In this document: one piece after another, positions 17,811-26,360 of the stretch
Position numbering within the stretch: the first letter of the stretch is position 1
Layout of the letters: every line of letters begins with the position of its first letter
Assembly (NCBI GenBank): GCA_049889415.1
Contig: JBMHDL010000005.1
Location: 1-64,000, forward strand
Direction of reading: 5' to 3'
Length of the DNA stretch: 64,000 nucleotides
Origin: JAYQKL01 sp049889415
GTDB lineage: Bacteria; Pseudomonadota; Alphaproteobacteria; RS24
The notes under the pieces: model-generated
What the model saw: only the letters and a program-made list of their open reading frames with translations
What the model was told of the DNA's origin: nothing
The model's database searches: none
Translations under genes and position numbers: made by a program

Positions 17811-18872
17811 ATGGCCGGAAAACGAAAAACGCAAAAAGCGTCTGAAACAAAAACGAACAAATCAGGGAAATCCAAAACCGCAACCCAAGTCAAACCCTTG
17901 GCGGATACCGCCTTGCGCGAAGCTTATGAGATGATGCTGTTGATCCGCCGTTTCGAAGAACGCGCCGGACAGCTTTATGGCCTTGGTAAAATTGGCGGGT
18001 TCTGCCACCTCTATAGCGGTCAGGAGGCCGTTGTGGTCGGTGTCGCGGCGGCACGGGATGAGGGTGATCAGATGATCACCGCCTATCGCGACCACGGGCA
18101 CATGCTGGCCTGCGGCATTTCCGCCAAGGCGGTGATGGCGGAACTGCTGGGTCGCGCCGATGGATGTTCCAAGGGCAAGGGCGGCTCCATGCACATGTTT
18201 GATGCTGACAAAGGCTTTTATGGCGGTCATGGCATTGTCGGGGCACAGGTGCCGATTGGCACGGGCCTTGCGCTAGCCAATCAGTATCGCGGTGAGTCCA
18301 AGGCGTCTTTCACGTTTTTCGGTGATGGTGCCGCCAATCAGGGGCAGGTCTATGAGAGCTTTAATATGGCAGCGCTGTGGCACCTGCCCGTGGTCTTCAT
18401 CATTGAGAACAACCAATATGCGATGGGCACAAGTGTGGAGCGTGCTTCGTTCCAGACGGACTTTTCGCAGCGCGGCGTCAGCTTCGGCATTGAGGGCCGA
18501 CAGGTGGACGGCATGGATCTGGAAGCTGTTTATCAGGCGGCGTGTGACGCGCGCGCTCATGTCGTCGCCGGCAAGGGACCAATGATACTGGAAATGAAAA
18601 CCTACCGTTACAGCGGTCATTCCATGTCTGATCCGGCGAAATATCGCAAGCGCGAAGAGGTCAAAGAAATGCGCCAACATCACGACCCGATCAAAATGAT
18701 TGAAGAGCGCCTGATCGAGCGCGGGGTGATGTCGGAAGCGGAGCTGAAAGCCCTCAACGTTCAAACCCTTGATACCATTGACGAGACTGTCGCCTTTGCT
18801 GAAAGCAGCCCGGAGCCGGATATGTCCGAACTGATGACTGATATTTATGTGGAGGCCCATCATGCCAGTTGA
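17811..18872 (+). CDS. pdhA: pyruvate dehydrogenase E1 component, alpha subunit
   Basis: A 353-residue thiamine-diphosphate-dependent subunit that, with PdhB, decarboxylates pyruvate and acetylates the lipoyl arm. The ThDP motif runs from GDGAANQG (about residue 170) to ENNQYAMGTS, and MHMFDADKGFYGGHGIVG lies before it. The first 30 residues are lysine-rich and poorly conserved. GGAGAGGAA precedes the ATG. It overlaps pdhB by 11 bases. The heterotetrameric E1 type is the usual alphaproteobacterial form. Confidence 0.92.
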   Translation: MAGKRKTQKASETKTNKSGKSKTATQVKPLADTALREAYEMMLLIRRFEERAGQLYGLGKIGGFCHLYSGQEAVVVGVAAARDEGDQMITAYRDHGHMLACGISAKAVMAELLGRADGCSKGKGGSMHMFDADKGFYGGHGIVGAQVPIGTGLALANQYRGESKASFTFFGDGAANQGQVYESFNMAALWHLPVVFIIENNQYAMGTSVERASFQTDFSQRGVSFGIEGRQVDGMDLEAVYQAACDARAHVVAGKGPMILEMKTYRYSGHSMSDPAKYRKREEVKEMRQHHDPIKMIEERLIERGVMSEAELKALNVQTLDTIDETVAFAESSPEPDMSELMTDIYVEAHHAS

Positions 18873-20253
18873 AGTCATTATGCCCGCCCTGTCGCCAACC
18901 ATGGAAAAGGGCAAACTTGCCAATTGGACAGTCAAGGTCGGGGACAAGGTTGAGGCCGGCGATGTGCTGGCCGAGATTGAAACGGACAAGGCCATGGTTG
19001 AACTGGAAGCGGCGGCCGATGGCGAGGTCGGCAAAATCCTGATTGATGCCGGGACCGCGGATGTGCCGATTAATACACCAATTGCCTTCCTTCTGCGCGA
19101 TGGTGAGGATGCGGCGGCGCTCGATGAGATGCCGACCGGTGCGCCGGTCGCGTCAGAAGCTGAGACTGAGGCTGAGCCGCAGGCCACGTCCGGTGCAACA
19201 ACGGTGAGTGTTACGACTCCATCCGTGGTTGTCGCGCCGCAAACGCCCCTGCCAGAGGGCACGCAAATGGTGACGTTGAGCGTCCGCGAAGCCTTGCGCG
19301 ATGCCATGGCTGAGGAAATGCGCCGGGATCCGGATGTTTTCGTCATGGGGGAAGAGGTGGCTGAATATCAGGGCGCCTATAAGGTGACGCAGGGTCTGTT
19401 AGAGGAGTTCGGTGACAAGCGGGTGATTGATACGCCGATTGTTGAGCACGGATTTGCCGGTGTCGGCGTCGGGGCCGCTTTTGCCGGGCTGAAGCCGGTG
19501 GTGGAATTCATGACCTTCAATTTTGCCATGCAGGCGATTGACCACATCATCAATTCCGCTGCCAAGACGCATTACATGTCAGGCGGGCTGGTGGAGTGTC
19601 CGATCGTGTTTCGCGGCCCGAATGGTGCGGCGAAGCGTGTCGGTGCCCAACACAGCCAGGATTATGCGGCATGGTATGCCCATGTGCCGGGTCTGAAAGT
19701 TGTGTCGCCGTTTTCTGCCGCAGACGCCAAAGGTCTTTTGAAAGCCGCCATTCGTGACCCCAACCCGGTCGTCTTTCTGGAAAATGAGCTGCTCTATGGT
19801 GATCAGGGCGAGGTGCCAGATTGGGATGATTATGTGCTGCCTATCGGGAAAGCCAATATTTTGCGTGACGGCACGGATGTGACCTTAGTGTCGCACAGTC
19901 GCGGTCTGCAATCCTGTCTGGCAGCGGCCGAACAGCTTCAGGGTGAGGGGGTGTCGTGCGAGGTCATTGATTTACGCTCCCTGCGTCCGCTCGATACGAC
20001 CACCATCATTTCTTCTGTTATCAAAACCAACCGGCTTGTGACCGTGGAAGAGGCGTGGCCAGTGGCCGGCATTGGGGCGGAAATCGCCGCCTGCGTTCAG
20101 GCGGAAGCCTTCGACCATCTTGATGCACCGGTTTTGCGGGTGACAGGCCTAGATGTGCCGTTGCCTTATGCTGCCAATCTGGAGGCGGCGGCGTTGCCGT
20201 CAGCAGAGAAGGTCGTGTCTGCGGTCAATCAGGTCTGCTACAGGGACGCGTGA
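18862..20253 (+). CDS. pdhB: pyruvate dehydrogenase E1 component, beta subunit, with N-terminal lipoyl domain
   Basis: A 463-residue protein in two parts. Residues 1-80 are a lipoyl domain with the lipoylation lysine in EIETDKAMVEL (K43). A flexible Ala/Thr/Pro/Glu linker covers about 90-135. The rest is the E1-beta transketolase fold (VTLSVREALRDAMAEEM, EEVAEYQGAYKVTQGL, ending VPLPYAANLE). GTGGAGG precedes ATG 18862. Its stop overlaps the pdhC start (TGATG). In many alphaproteobacteria both E1-beta and E2 carry lipoyl domains. Here it is the only one in the locus. Confidence 0.92.
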   Translation: MPVEVIMPALSPTMEKGKLANWTVKVGDKVEAGDVLAEIETDKAMVELEAAADGEVGKILIDAGTADVPINTPIAFLLRDGEDAAALDEMPTGAPVASEAETEAEPQATSGATTVSVTTPSVVVAPQTPLPEGTQMVTLSVREALRDAMAEEMRRDPDVFVMGEEVAEYQGAYKVTQGLLEEFGDKRVIDTPIVEHGFAGVGVGAAFAGLKPVVEFMTFNFAMQAIDHIINSAAKTHYMSGGLVECPIVFRGPNGAAKRVGAQHSQDYAAWYAHVPGLKVVSPFSAADAKGLLKAAIRDPNPVVFLENELLYGDQGEVPDWDDYVLPIGKANILRDGTDVTLVSHSRGLQSCLAAAEQLQGEGVSCEVIDLRSLRPLDTTTIISSVIKTNRLVTVEEAWPVAGIGAEIAACVQAEAFDHLDAPVLRVTGLDVPLPYAANLEAAALPSAEKVVSAVNQVCYRDA

Positions 20254-21173
20254 TGAGCCAAACCTCACCGAGCCAAGCACGCATTCCCGCAAGCCCGCTG
20301 GCACGGCGTCTGGCGCGTGAAAATGATTTGCCGCTCTCCGCCGTGACGCCGACCGGTCCGGGCGGGAGAGTCATCAAGCGTGATATTGAAGTGACCCTGT
20401 CACAGGGTGCGCAACAGTCACCCGCTCCGGCACGGCAGTCAGTTCTGCCGGATCCGCGCCTGTTTTTCAAAGATGATGAATATGAGGTCGAGCCTCTCAG
20501 CCCGATGATGTCGGCCATCGCTGAACGTTTGCAGCAATCCACTCAGGAAATGCCACATTATCAGGTGTCCATGGATGTCACGGTGGATGCGGCGGAAATC
20601 TTGCGGGCAAAGCTCAACAAGACGCTGGCGGATCAGGAACTGGGTGAAAAGCTGACCCTGAATGATTTTATCGTGCGCGCCACCGCCCTGAGCTTGATGG
20701 ATGTGCCTGAAATCAATACGGGCTTTGCCGGGGATGCGCTGATCCGATTTAAAAATGCCGATATTTCCGTTGCGGTTGCTTTGCCGGGCGGCGGGTTGAT
20801 TACGCCGATTGTCAAGGCGGCCCAGACCAAATCCGTGCGCGAGATTGCATTGGAAATCCGGGATTTGGCAAAACGGGCGGCGGAGATGAGGCTTAAGCCT
20901 GACGAATATGAAGGCGGCACCTTCTCCGTCTCCAATCTCGGTATGTTCGGCGTGTCCGAGTTCAACGCCATTATCAATCCGCCGCAAGCCGCCATTCTGG
21001 CCATTGGTGCCGGTCGCCCGCAGGTGGTTTTGCAGGACGGCAAGCCGGTCGAGACAAAAATAATGCGCGTGACCCTGTCATCGGACCACCGCGCCATTAA
21101 TGGTGCACAGGCGGCGGAGTTTTTAGGTGTTTTCAAAACCTATCTGGAACAGCCAATGGAACTGCTGTTCTGA
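20253..21173 (+). CDS. pdhC: dihydrolipoamide acetyltransferase E2 without lipoyl domain
   Basis: A 306-residue E2 that should transfer acetyl groups to CoA and form the core of the complex. It begins directly with the peripheral-subunit-binding domain (residues 10-45, RIPASPLARRLARENDLPL and VTPTGPGGRVIKRDI). After a linker the catalytic domain starts near 75. There is no lipoyl domain. It is about 100 residues or more shorter than usual E2. The active site near the C-terminus reads DHRAING: H279 is present but the usual aspartate of DHRxxDG is N283. The start ATG 20253 overlaps the pdhB stop. No E3 gene follows. Confidence 0.88.
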   Translation: MSQTSPSQARIPASPLARRLARENDLPLSAVTPTGPGGRVIKRDIEVTLSQGAQQSPAPARQSVLPDPRLFFKDDEYEVEPLSPMMSAIAERLQQSTQEMPHYQVSMDVTVDAAEILRAKLNKTLADQELGEKLTLNDFIVRATALSLMDVPEINTGFAGDALIRFKNADISVAVALPGGGLITPIVKAAQTKSVREIALEIRDLAKRAAEMRLKPDEYEGGTFSVSNLGMFGVSEFNAIINPPQAAILAIGAGRPQVVLQDGKPVETKIMRVTLSSDHRAINGAQAAEFLGVFKTYLEQPMELLF

Positions 21174-21974
21174 TCATTTGAATTTGGCGGCACGCCCTTC
21201 CAGTTCCGCCATGACCGCCTCAATTTGATTGGCTGAGCCGATAATCTTCTCCTGAACCTGCGACTCCAGCATCAAGGCTTCGGCCTCGGACAAATAGGCG
21301 GCTTGATTGAGAATATCTTTGTTGGCTTTGATCGAGTCAGGGTTTTTGCTGGCAATCAGTTCAGCGGTTTCAAACGCCGCAGCCACCGGGTCCTCGGTGA
21401 TTTTCGTCACAAAGCCATGTTCGTATGCCTCATCTGTTTGGAAAATACGGCCGGTGAAAACCAACTCTTTCAGGACATCGCGCCGCGCAAGGGACGGCAA
21501 AATCGGCGTGGATCCCATATCGGGGATCAGTCCCCAGCGGATTTCCATGATCGAGAATTTTGTTTCCGGCGCGGCATAGCGAATATCAGCACCCAGAAAA
21601 ATATGCATACCGCCGCCAATACAGATATTATGCGCGGCGCCGATGACCGGCATGGGCAGCTTGTGCCAGCCATAGCAGACATTTTGGAACTTGTTGGCAT
21701 CGCCATATGTGCGCGGCAGAAGCGACTCCTCCTGAATGCCGGACTCTCCCTGTTTGGCCATGGAGTCAAAATTGGCGATATCCAGTCCGGCGCAGAACCC
21801 CCGCCCACGACCCGACAGCACCACGGCCCGTAATTCAGTGTGATCAGCAAGCTCAGTGATGGCCCCGTTCAGCGCATCGAGCATGTCCCCGTCAAGCGCA
21901 TTGATTTTGTCCTCACGGATCATCTCCACATGAGCGATGTGTTTGTCATAGGTTATGGCGACGCGATTGTTCAT
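21174..21974 (-). CDS. enoyl-CoA hydratase/isomerase family protein
   Basis: A 266-residue crotonase-fold protein. The oxyanion-hole segments are FCAGLDI near residue 65 and CIGGGMHIFLGADIRYA near 115, the latter typical of the superfamily. A glutamate that would act in hydration is seen in the SIMEIRWGL segment, but an aspartate pattern of isomerases is also possible, so hydratase or isomerase cannot be fixed. ATG 21974 follows CGGGGGAAA. Its stop abuts the pdhC stop with no base between, forming TGATCA. Confidence 0.85.
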   Translation of the reverse strand: MNNRVAITYDKHIAHVEMIREDKINALDGDMLDALNGAITELADHTELRAVVLSGRGRGFCAGLDIANFDSMAKQGESGIQEESLLPRTYGDANKFQNVCYGWHKLPMPVIGAAHNICIGGGMHIFLGADIRYAAPETKFSIMEIRWGLIPDMGSTPILPSLARRDVLKELVFTGRIFQTDEAYEHGFVTKITEDPVAAAFETAELIASKNPDSIKANKDILNQAAYLSEAEALMLESQVQEKIIGSANQIEAVMAELEGRAAKFK

Positions 21975-22037
21975 AAATTTCCCCCGAAAAAATGACTGTT
22001 CCATACCTAGCAGAAGCACATTGGAAAATCACCGAAA

Positions 22038-23510
22038 TTATGTCGGTTGGGCGGCGTCCAATTGCGTCATCATCTTTTGGGTCAGACGGTCATAGGCCGC
22101 AAAACGGTCGCGGTAAATGTTATGTTTTTGTGGATCTGGTTGATAATCGGCCGCATAAGTGATCATGTTGCCCAGAACCTTGGTATTGGGAAACGCCCCA
22201 TGCGCCAGACCGGCAAGTAAGGCGGCGCCATAGGCAGCGTCGATATGGTCGGGTACTTTGACGGCGATGCCGTGTATGTTGCTCATCATCTGCATCCAGA
22301 ACGAGTTTTGTGCTCCGCCGCCCAGGGCGACAAAATCAACAATCTTCCGGTTGAGGCTCTGCTCCAGATTGCGGCGCACATCATACAGCGCGAAGCCAAC
22401 CCCTTCATAGGCGGCGCGCGCCAGCTCATTCTTTCCGGCCTTGTCAGAGCCGGTCAGGGCCGGTTTCAGATCGGGGCGCCAATGTGGAGCGCGCTCGCCA
22501 TTGATGAAGGGGTGAAAGATAACCCCATTGGCGCCGGGCGGTGCAGCGGCGGCGGCGTCCTGCATCGCTCGGGCGGACAGCTCCGGGAGATGGGTCCGGC
22601 GGAACCAGTCCAGGGCGGTGGCGCAATTGTTCATGCCGGAAGCGAAATACCAGCCGCTGCCGTGGGCTTGCGGGTAGCATGAAATCGGCGGTGTGGCGGC
22701 CGGGGCCTCGGTCAAAATTGAGACAACCCCTGCGCTGGCCAGTTTGAGGCAGCCTGTGTCCGGTGATGCGATGCCGGTGTTGAGCAGCTCGACGCTTGTG
22801 TCAATGCCGCCGACATAGACGGGCGTGCCTGCTTTCAAACCGAAACGCCGGGCTGCAGAGCTTGTCACGGTACCACCTATGGCGTTTGATGGTTTAACCT
22901 CCGGCAGAATGTCCGGCAAAATACCGGCCAGGGCACATAATGGCAGTGACCATTTTCCTCGGTTTACGTCATATAATTGCAGTCCGACGGCATCCGACAG
23001 GTCAGTGGCCCATTCCCCCGTGAGGTGCACGCGCAACCAGTCCTTTGCCGGGCTCAGCCTGCGGGCCTGTTTGAGCGTGTTGTAGTCATAAGCCCACAGC
23101 CAGCGCAGATGGGCCAAGGTCCAGGTCGCATTCGGCTGATGCAGGCTGGCCTTGACGATTGCGTCTTCGCGTGCCGTCAAATCTGCAACCTCATCAGCGG
23201 CGCGCTGATCGCTCCATAAAATCGCCGGACGTAATGGTGTGTGGTCTGCGGTGCAGACGACACCGATATGAGCGCCTGCGGTTATGCTGATGGCGGCCAT
23301 ATCATCTTTAGCTGCCGGGTAATCGTTGAAAAGGGCGCGCAAAGCCGTTTCCAGCGCTGACAGCCAGTCTTCGGGGTTTTGTTCGCGCCAAGCCGGTTTG
23401 GGGCTGTCGGTTTTGATTGCGGCGCGCGCGCGCGCCAAAACCTGTCCGTCCTGTCTGACAAGCACGACTTTCAGGGCGCTTGCGCCTAAGTCTATCCCGA
23501 GAAAACTCAT
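22038..23510 (-). CDS. FGGY-family carbohydrate kinase (xylulokinase-like)
   Basis: A 490-residue ATP-dependent sugar kinase. The N-terminal GIDLGASALKVVL is the phosphate-1 loop. ITAGAHIGVV and RPAILWSDQRA near residues 80-105 resemble xylulokinases. The C-terminal FGGY signature region holds VALGGGAQNSFWMQMMSNI. Xylulose or a related ketose is the likely substrate, but no transporter or isomerase lies nearby to confirm it. ATG 23510 gives the normal N-terminus; the frame is open 14 codons further. Confidence 0.82.
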   Translation of the reverse strand: MSFLGIDLGASALKVVLVRQDGQVLARARAAIKTDSPKPAWREQNPEDWLSALETALRALFNDYPAAKDDMAAISITAGAHIGVVCTADHTPLRPAILWSDQRAADEVADLTAREDAIVKASLHQPNATWTLAHLRWLWAYDYNTLKQARRLSPAKDWLRVHLTGEWATDLSDAVGLQLYDVNRGKWSLPLCALAGILPDILPEVKPSNAIGGTVTSSAARRFGLKAGTPVYVGGIDTSVELLNTGIASPDTGCLKLASAGVVSILTEAPAATPPISCYPQAHGSGWYFASGMNNCATALDWFRRTHLPELSARAMQDAAAAAPPGANGVIFHPFINGERAPHWRPDLKPALTGSDKAGKNELARAAYEGVGFALYDVRRNLEQSLNRKIVDFVALGGGAQNSFWMQMMSNIHGIAVKVPDHIDAAYGAALLAGLAHGAFPNTKVLGNMITYAADYQPDPQKHNIYRDRFAAYDRLTQKMMTQLDAAQPT

Positions 23511-23545
23511 GGGGTCATTATAGCCCCATAAGGGGCGGGAAGCAC

Positions 23546-23580
23546 CCGCCAAAACAAAAGAGGCTGCCTGAGGCAGCCTC
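23546..23580 (-). terminator. rho-independent terminator closing the small minus-strand unit
   Basis: Read on the minus strand, the hairpin GAGGCTGCC-TCA-GGCAGCCTC is followed by TTTTGTTTT. The T-run exists only in this direction. It lies upstream of the FGGY kinase start and 27 bases past the small ORF stop, so it ends the short transcript at 23.73-23.55 kb. Confidence 0.85.
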
Positions 23581-23606
23581 CCGTGATTGAAATTTGATCC
23601 AATCAG

Positions 23607-23699
23607 TTATTTTATCCTGCCCTCAAACCTCAAAGAATGCTCCAAAGCTTTCGTGGCAGATCTCCGACTGGGATCAAATGGTTTTCTTTCACTGGACAA
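23607..23699 (-). CDS. candidate 30-residue basic small protein (TTG start)
   Basis: A short frame beginning at TTG 23699 with the start MSSERKPFDPSRRSATKALE and ending in an arginine/lysine-rich tail. A near-perfect ribosome site AAAGGAGGTGG lies seven bases before the TTG. A -35/-10 pair with 17-base spacing lies upstream, and a rho-independent terminator follows the stop. Net charge is clearly positive. I do not recognise a family. The alternative is a non-coding RNA of about 180 nt, though such a strong ribosome site argues for translation. Confidence 0.5.
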   Translation of the reverse strand: MSSERKPFDPSRRSATKALEHSLRFEGRIK

Positions 23700-23735
23700 T
23701 GGACCACCTCCTTTCGTTTGTTTCTAACGAATCAA

Positions 23736-23764
23736 ATTCTACTTTATGTTTCAACATTCGCCAA
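23736..23764 (-). promoter_or_regulatory. sigma-70-type promoter for the small unit
   Basis: On the minus strand TTGGCG (23759-23764) is followed after 17 bases by TAGAAT (23736-23741). The predicted transcript start is near 23729. The spacing is ideal and both boxes are close to consensus. It lies in the 80 bases between the small ORF and the divergent renalase-like gene. Confidence 0.5.
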
Positions 23765-23779
23765 CAAAAGAGAGCCGAC

Positions 23780-24712
23780 ATGGTTAAAAAAGCCCTCATT
23801 ATTGGATCAGGAGTCGCCGGCTTGACGGCGGCGCGGCATTTGACGGATGCCGGACTGGCTGTTGAGGTCATGGATAAAGGGTATAGGCTGGGCGGACGCC
23901 TGGCTACCCGCGCCAAGCAGGGATATCAGTTTGACCACGGGACGCCAGCACTGGATGCCGTGGATGGTTTTGAAGAGGCGGTCAACTCCGGTGTGTTGGT
24001 GCCGGACGGGCACAACGGTGCATGGTACGGGCAACCGGAAATGCGGTCTTTGTGCCATCATCTTGCCCACGGCCTGTCCGTGACTCAAGCCCTTGAAATT
24101 GACAGCGTCATGGTTGCCGGCGGGCAGGTGGCTTGCCGCCTCAAGGACGGTTCTGAAACCGACGCCTTTGATGCCCTGGTCTGCACCGTCCCGGCGCCCC
24201 AGGCCGCCAAGCTGATGGCTCCTTTTGAAGATTTGGTGGGATTGGCAATGGCTGCCGGCTATGCGCCGCAATGGACGGCTATGTTGGGCTTTGGATCGGA
24301 TGTCGTCACCCGCCCGCAACATGTGTCGGTGGCCTGCGACCACCCGGTTCTTGACCGCCTGTTTTATGAGCCGGCCAAGCCAGGGCGTCCGCACCTGCCG
24401 GCCTGGACGCTGCATGCTGGACGGCAATGGAGTCTTGAAAACCTTGAACAGCCAGCGGAACAGGTGTTGGCACAGATGAGTGCGGCCCTTTCGGAGTTTC
24501 TGGGGGAAGCCTTGCCAACTCCGGCTTATGCCGCCGCACACCGCTGGCGCTATGCCCGTGCCGTTAAAACAGCCGGTCTGCTGGAAGGCGCAATCTCGGC
24601 ATTGGCGCCGGTCACGGTGGCCGGAGACTGGGTAGGTGCGCCGGATGTGGCCGGCAGTCTGGCCAGCGCTAAAATCGCCGCGCAACTGATTATGGAAAGA
24701 TTGGAGCTTTAA
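23780..24712 (+). CDS. renalase-like FAD-dependent NAD(P) oxidoreductase
   Basis: A 310-residue flavoprotein. The FAD-binding ALIIGSGVAGLTAARHL sits at the N-terminus and GYRLGGRLATR follows near residue 38, both typical of the renalase/amine-oxidase branch. The C-terminal VAGDWVGAPDVAGSLASAKIAA is the second FAD contact. Renalase homologues oxidise aberrant NAD(P)H isomers or amines; which applies is not visible. AGAGAG precedes the ATG at 23780. It is followed after one base by the glutathione peroxidase gene, so they form an operon. Confidence 0.8.
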   Translation: MVKKALIIGSGVAGLTAARHLTDAGLAVEVMDKGYRLGGRLATRAKQGYQFDHGTPALDAVDGFEEAVNSGVLVPDGHNGAWYGQPEMRSLCHHLAHGLSVTQALEIDSVMVAGGQVACRLKDGSETDAFDALVCTVPAPQAAKLMAPFEDLVGLAMAAGYAPQWTAMLGFGSDVVTRPQHVSVACDHPVLDRLFYEPAKPGRPHLPAWTLHAGRQWSLENLEQPAEQVLAQMSAALSEFLGEALPTPAYAAAHRWRYARAVKTAGLLEGAISALAPVTVAGDWVGAPDVAGSLASAKIAAQLIMERLEL

Positions 24713-24713
24713 A

Positions 24714-25286
24714 ATGCATCGTTTGCTTGCCCTTGCCGGGTTTTTTGCCGTGATATGTTTGCTGCCCTTCAAAATGGCGGAAGCGGCGGATACGCCGACA
24801 GACACCGCTTCCACAGCACATCGGTTCAGCTTCACCTCGATTGACGGCGACCCGCTGGCGCTGGAGCGTTTTGCCGGAAAAACCCTGCTGGTGGTCAATA
24901 CTGCCTCTAAATGCGGATTCACCGGGCAATATGATGGCCTTCAGGCGCTGTGGGAGACCTATCGCGACCGCGGCCTGGTGGTTCTGGGTGTGCCGTCCAA
25001 CGACTTTTTGGGTCAGGAACCCGGCACCGAGCAGGAAATCAAGACTTTTTGTGAGGTCAATTTTAATATCGATTTTCCGATGACCTCGAAAGTCAGTGTC
25101 AAAGGCAGGAAAGCCCATCCGTTTTACGTCTGGGCCAAACAGCAATCCGGAGCGCCGCGCTGGAATTTCCATAAATATTTGATAAGCTCAGAAGGCAATC
25201 TTGTGGGGTCCTTCTCATCCAGGACAAAACCGCAATCGGAAAAACTCATAGCCGCGGTTGAGGCCAATCTGCCGTCGGCCGATTAA
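24714..25286 (+). CDS. exported glutathione peroxidase family protein
   Basis: A 190-residue thiol peroxidase reducing hydroperoxides. A signal peptide of about 24 residues (LLALAGFFAVICLLPF then AEA) sends it to the periplasm or envelope, whereas many bacterial forms are cytoplasmic. The catalytic cysteine is C67 in NTASKCGFTGQY. The usual WNFHKYLIS segment is present near residue 145. It starts one base after the renalase-like gene and is followed 17 bases on by the MBL protein, suggesting an oxidative-stress operon. Confidence 0.87.
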   Translation: MHRLLALAGFFAVICLLPFKMAEAADTPTDTASTAHRFSFTSIDGDPLALERFAGKTLLVVNTASKCGFTGQYDGLQALWETYRDRGLVVLGVPSNDFLGQEPGTEQEIKTFCEVNFNIDFPMTSKVSVKGRKAHPFYVWAKQQSGAPRWNFHKYLISSEGNLVGSFSSRTKPQSEKLIAAVEANLPSAD

Positions 25287-25303
25287 GACAGTATGGAGCG
25301 TTC

Positions 25304-25954
25304 ATGAAGCTCACTTATCAAATCATTCCCGTGACACCGTATCAGCAGAATTGCACGCTGTTTTGGAATCCGGATACCAAAAAGGGTGCGATTGTTGACC
25401 CCGGCGGGGATTTGGATGTCATTCGCGGCCAAATATCGGAACACGGTATTGCGTTGGAAAAAATCCTCTGCACGCACGGCCATCTTGATCATGTCGGTGC
25501 GGTGGCGGAACTTGCCAAGGAGCTGTCCCTGCCGATTATCGGCCCGCATAAGGATGATTTGTTCTGGATTGAACAGTTGCCGTCGCAGGCGGAGTTCATG
25601 AACTTTACGCCCTGCGAGATGTTTGAAGCCGATCAATGGCTCGAACATGGTGATGAGATTGAAGCCGCCGGGGCGCTGTTCAAAGTGCTGCATTGTCCGG
25701 GTCATACGCCTGGCCATGTTGTGTTTTTTCAGCCAGACGACAAAATCGCGCTGGTCGGAGATGTGCTTTTCCAGGGGTCTATCGGGCGTACGGATTTTCC
25801 CAGAGGCGATCACGGGCAGTTGGTCGCGTCCATCCAGAACCACCTCTGGCCGCTTGGGGATGACGTCCAATTTGTTCCCGGACACGGCCCCACAAGTACA
25901 TTCGGGCAGGAGCGCCGGACCAATCCCTTTGTCGCGGACGCTAATTTTGGCTGA
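25304..25954 (+). CDS. metallo-beta-lactamase fold hydrolase (glyoxalase II-like, YcbL type)
   Basis: A 216-residue zinc hydrolase. THGHLDHVG gives H58, H60, D62 and H63. A further metal histidine is seen in HCPGHTPGHV near residue 135, and FVPGHGP near the end. Short compared with true glyoxalase II, matching the YcbL group that hydrolyses thioesters such as S-lactoylglutathione. TATGGAG precedes the ATG. Its end overlaps the HIT gene. Confidence 0.85.
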   Translation: MKLTYQIIPVTPYQQNCTLFWNPDTKKGAIVDPGGDLDVIRGQISEHGIALEKILCTHGHLDHVGAVAELAKELSLPIIGPHKDDLFWIEQLPSQAEFMNFTPCEMFEADQWLEHGDEIEAAGALFKVLHCPGHTPGHVVFFQPDDKIALVGDVLFQGSIGRTDFPRGDHGQLVASIQNHLWPLGDDVQFVPGHGPTSTFGQERRTNPFVADANFG

Positions 25955-26360
25955 TGCCGGATTTACACTGCACCCGCAATTGGCAGCCGACTGTCATCCG
26001 GTCAGCCAAATCGGGGATATTCTGGTTTACCTGCTGGATGATGCCCGCTATCCCTGGCTGGTGCTGGTGCCCGCCTGTGAGGGTGTGGCGGAGTGGGTGG
26101 ATTTGCCGCCCGCATTGCAGGACGACCTGCACAGGTTGACGATGCGTTGTAGCCGCGATCTGCAGGAGCTTTTTGCACCGGACAAAATCAATATTGGTGC
26201 GCTCGGCAATTTGGTGCCGCAACTGCATGTACATGTGGTGGCGCGGTTCAAAAATGATCCTGCATGGCCGGGGCCGGTCTGGGGACATTCGCCCGCTGCA
26301 CCCTACGGCAAGGTTGCGCTTGAAAAAAGAATGTCTGAGCTGCGCGCCATATTCGGGTAA
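25947..26360 (+). CDS. HIT family nucleotide hydrolase/transferase
   Basis: A protein of about 137 residues of the histidine-triad superfamily. The triad is HVHVV in LVPQLHVHVVARF near residue 95. FTLHPQLAADCHPV and DARYPWLVLVP are typical for the diadenosine tetraphosphate hydrolase-like group. No ATG fits the domain start. TTG 25947, overlapping the MBL stop, is my choice, and TTG 25929 is an alternative. Coupled translation from the MBL gene is likely. Substrate is inferred only. Confidence 0.78.
   Translation: MADAGFTLHPQLAADCHPVSQIGDILVYLLDDARYPWLVLVPACEGVAEWVDLPPALQDDLHRLTMRCSRDLQELFAPDKINIGALGNLVPQLHVHVVARFKNDPAWPGPVWGHSPAAPYGKVALEKRMSELRAIFG

Noticed and set aside
18273..19346. Minus-strand open frame of 357 codons opposite pdhA/pdhB
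   Set aside because: Low-complexity Ser/Ala/Thr composition, antisense to two certain genes, no motif.
21168..21180. TGATCA at the junction of pdhC and the enoyl-CoA hydratase gene as a regulatory palindrome
   Set aside because: It is simply two stop codons of convergent genes placed back to back.
23807..24922. Minus-strand open frame of 371 codons opposite the renalase-like and peroxidase genes
   Set aside because: Antisense shadow without recognisable domains.
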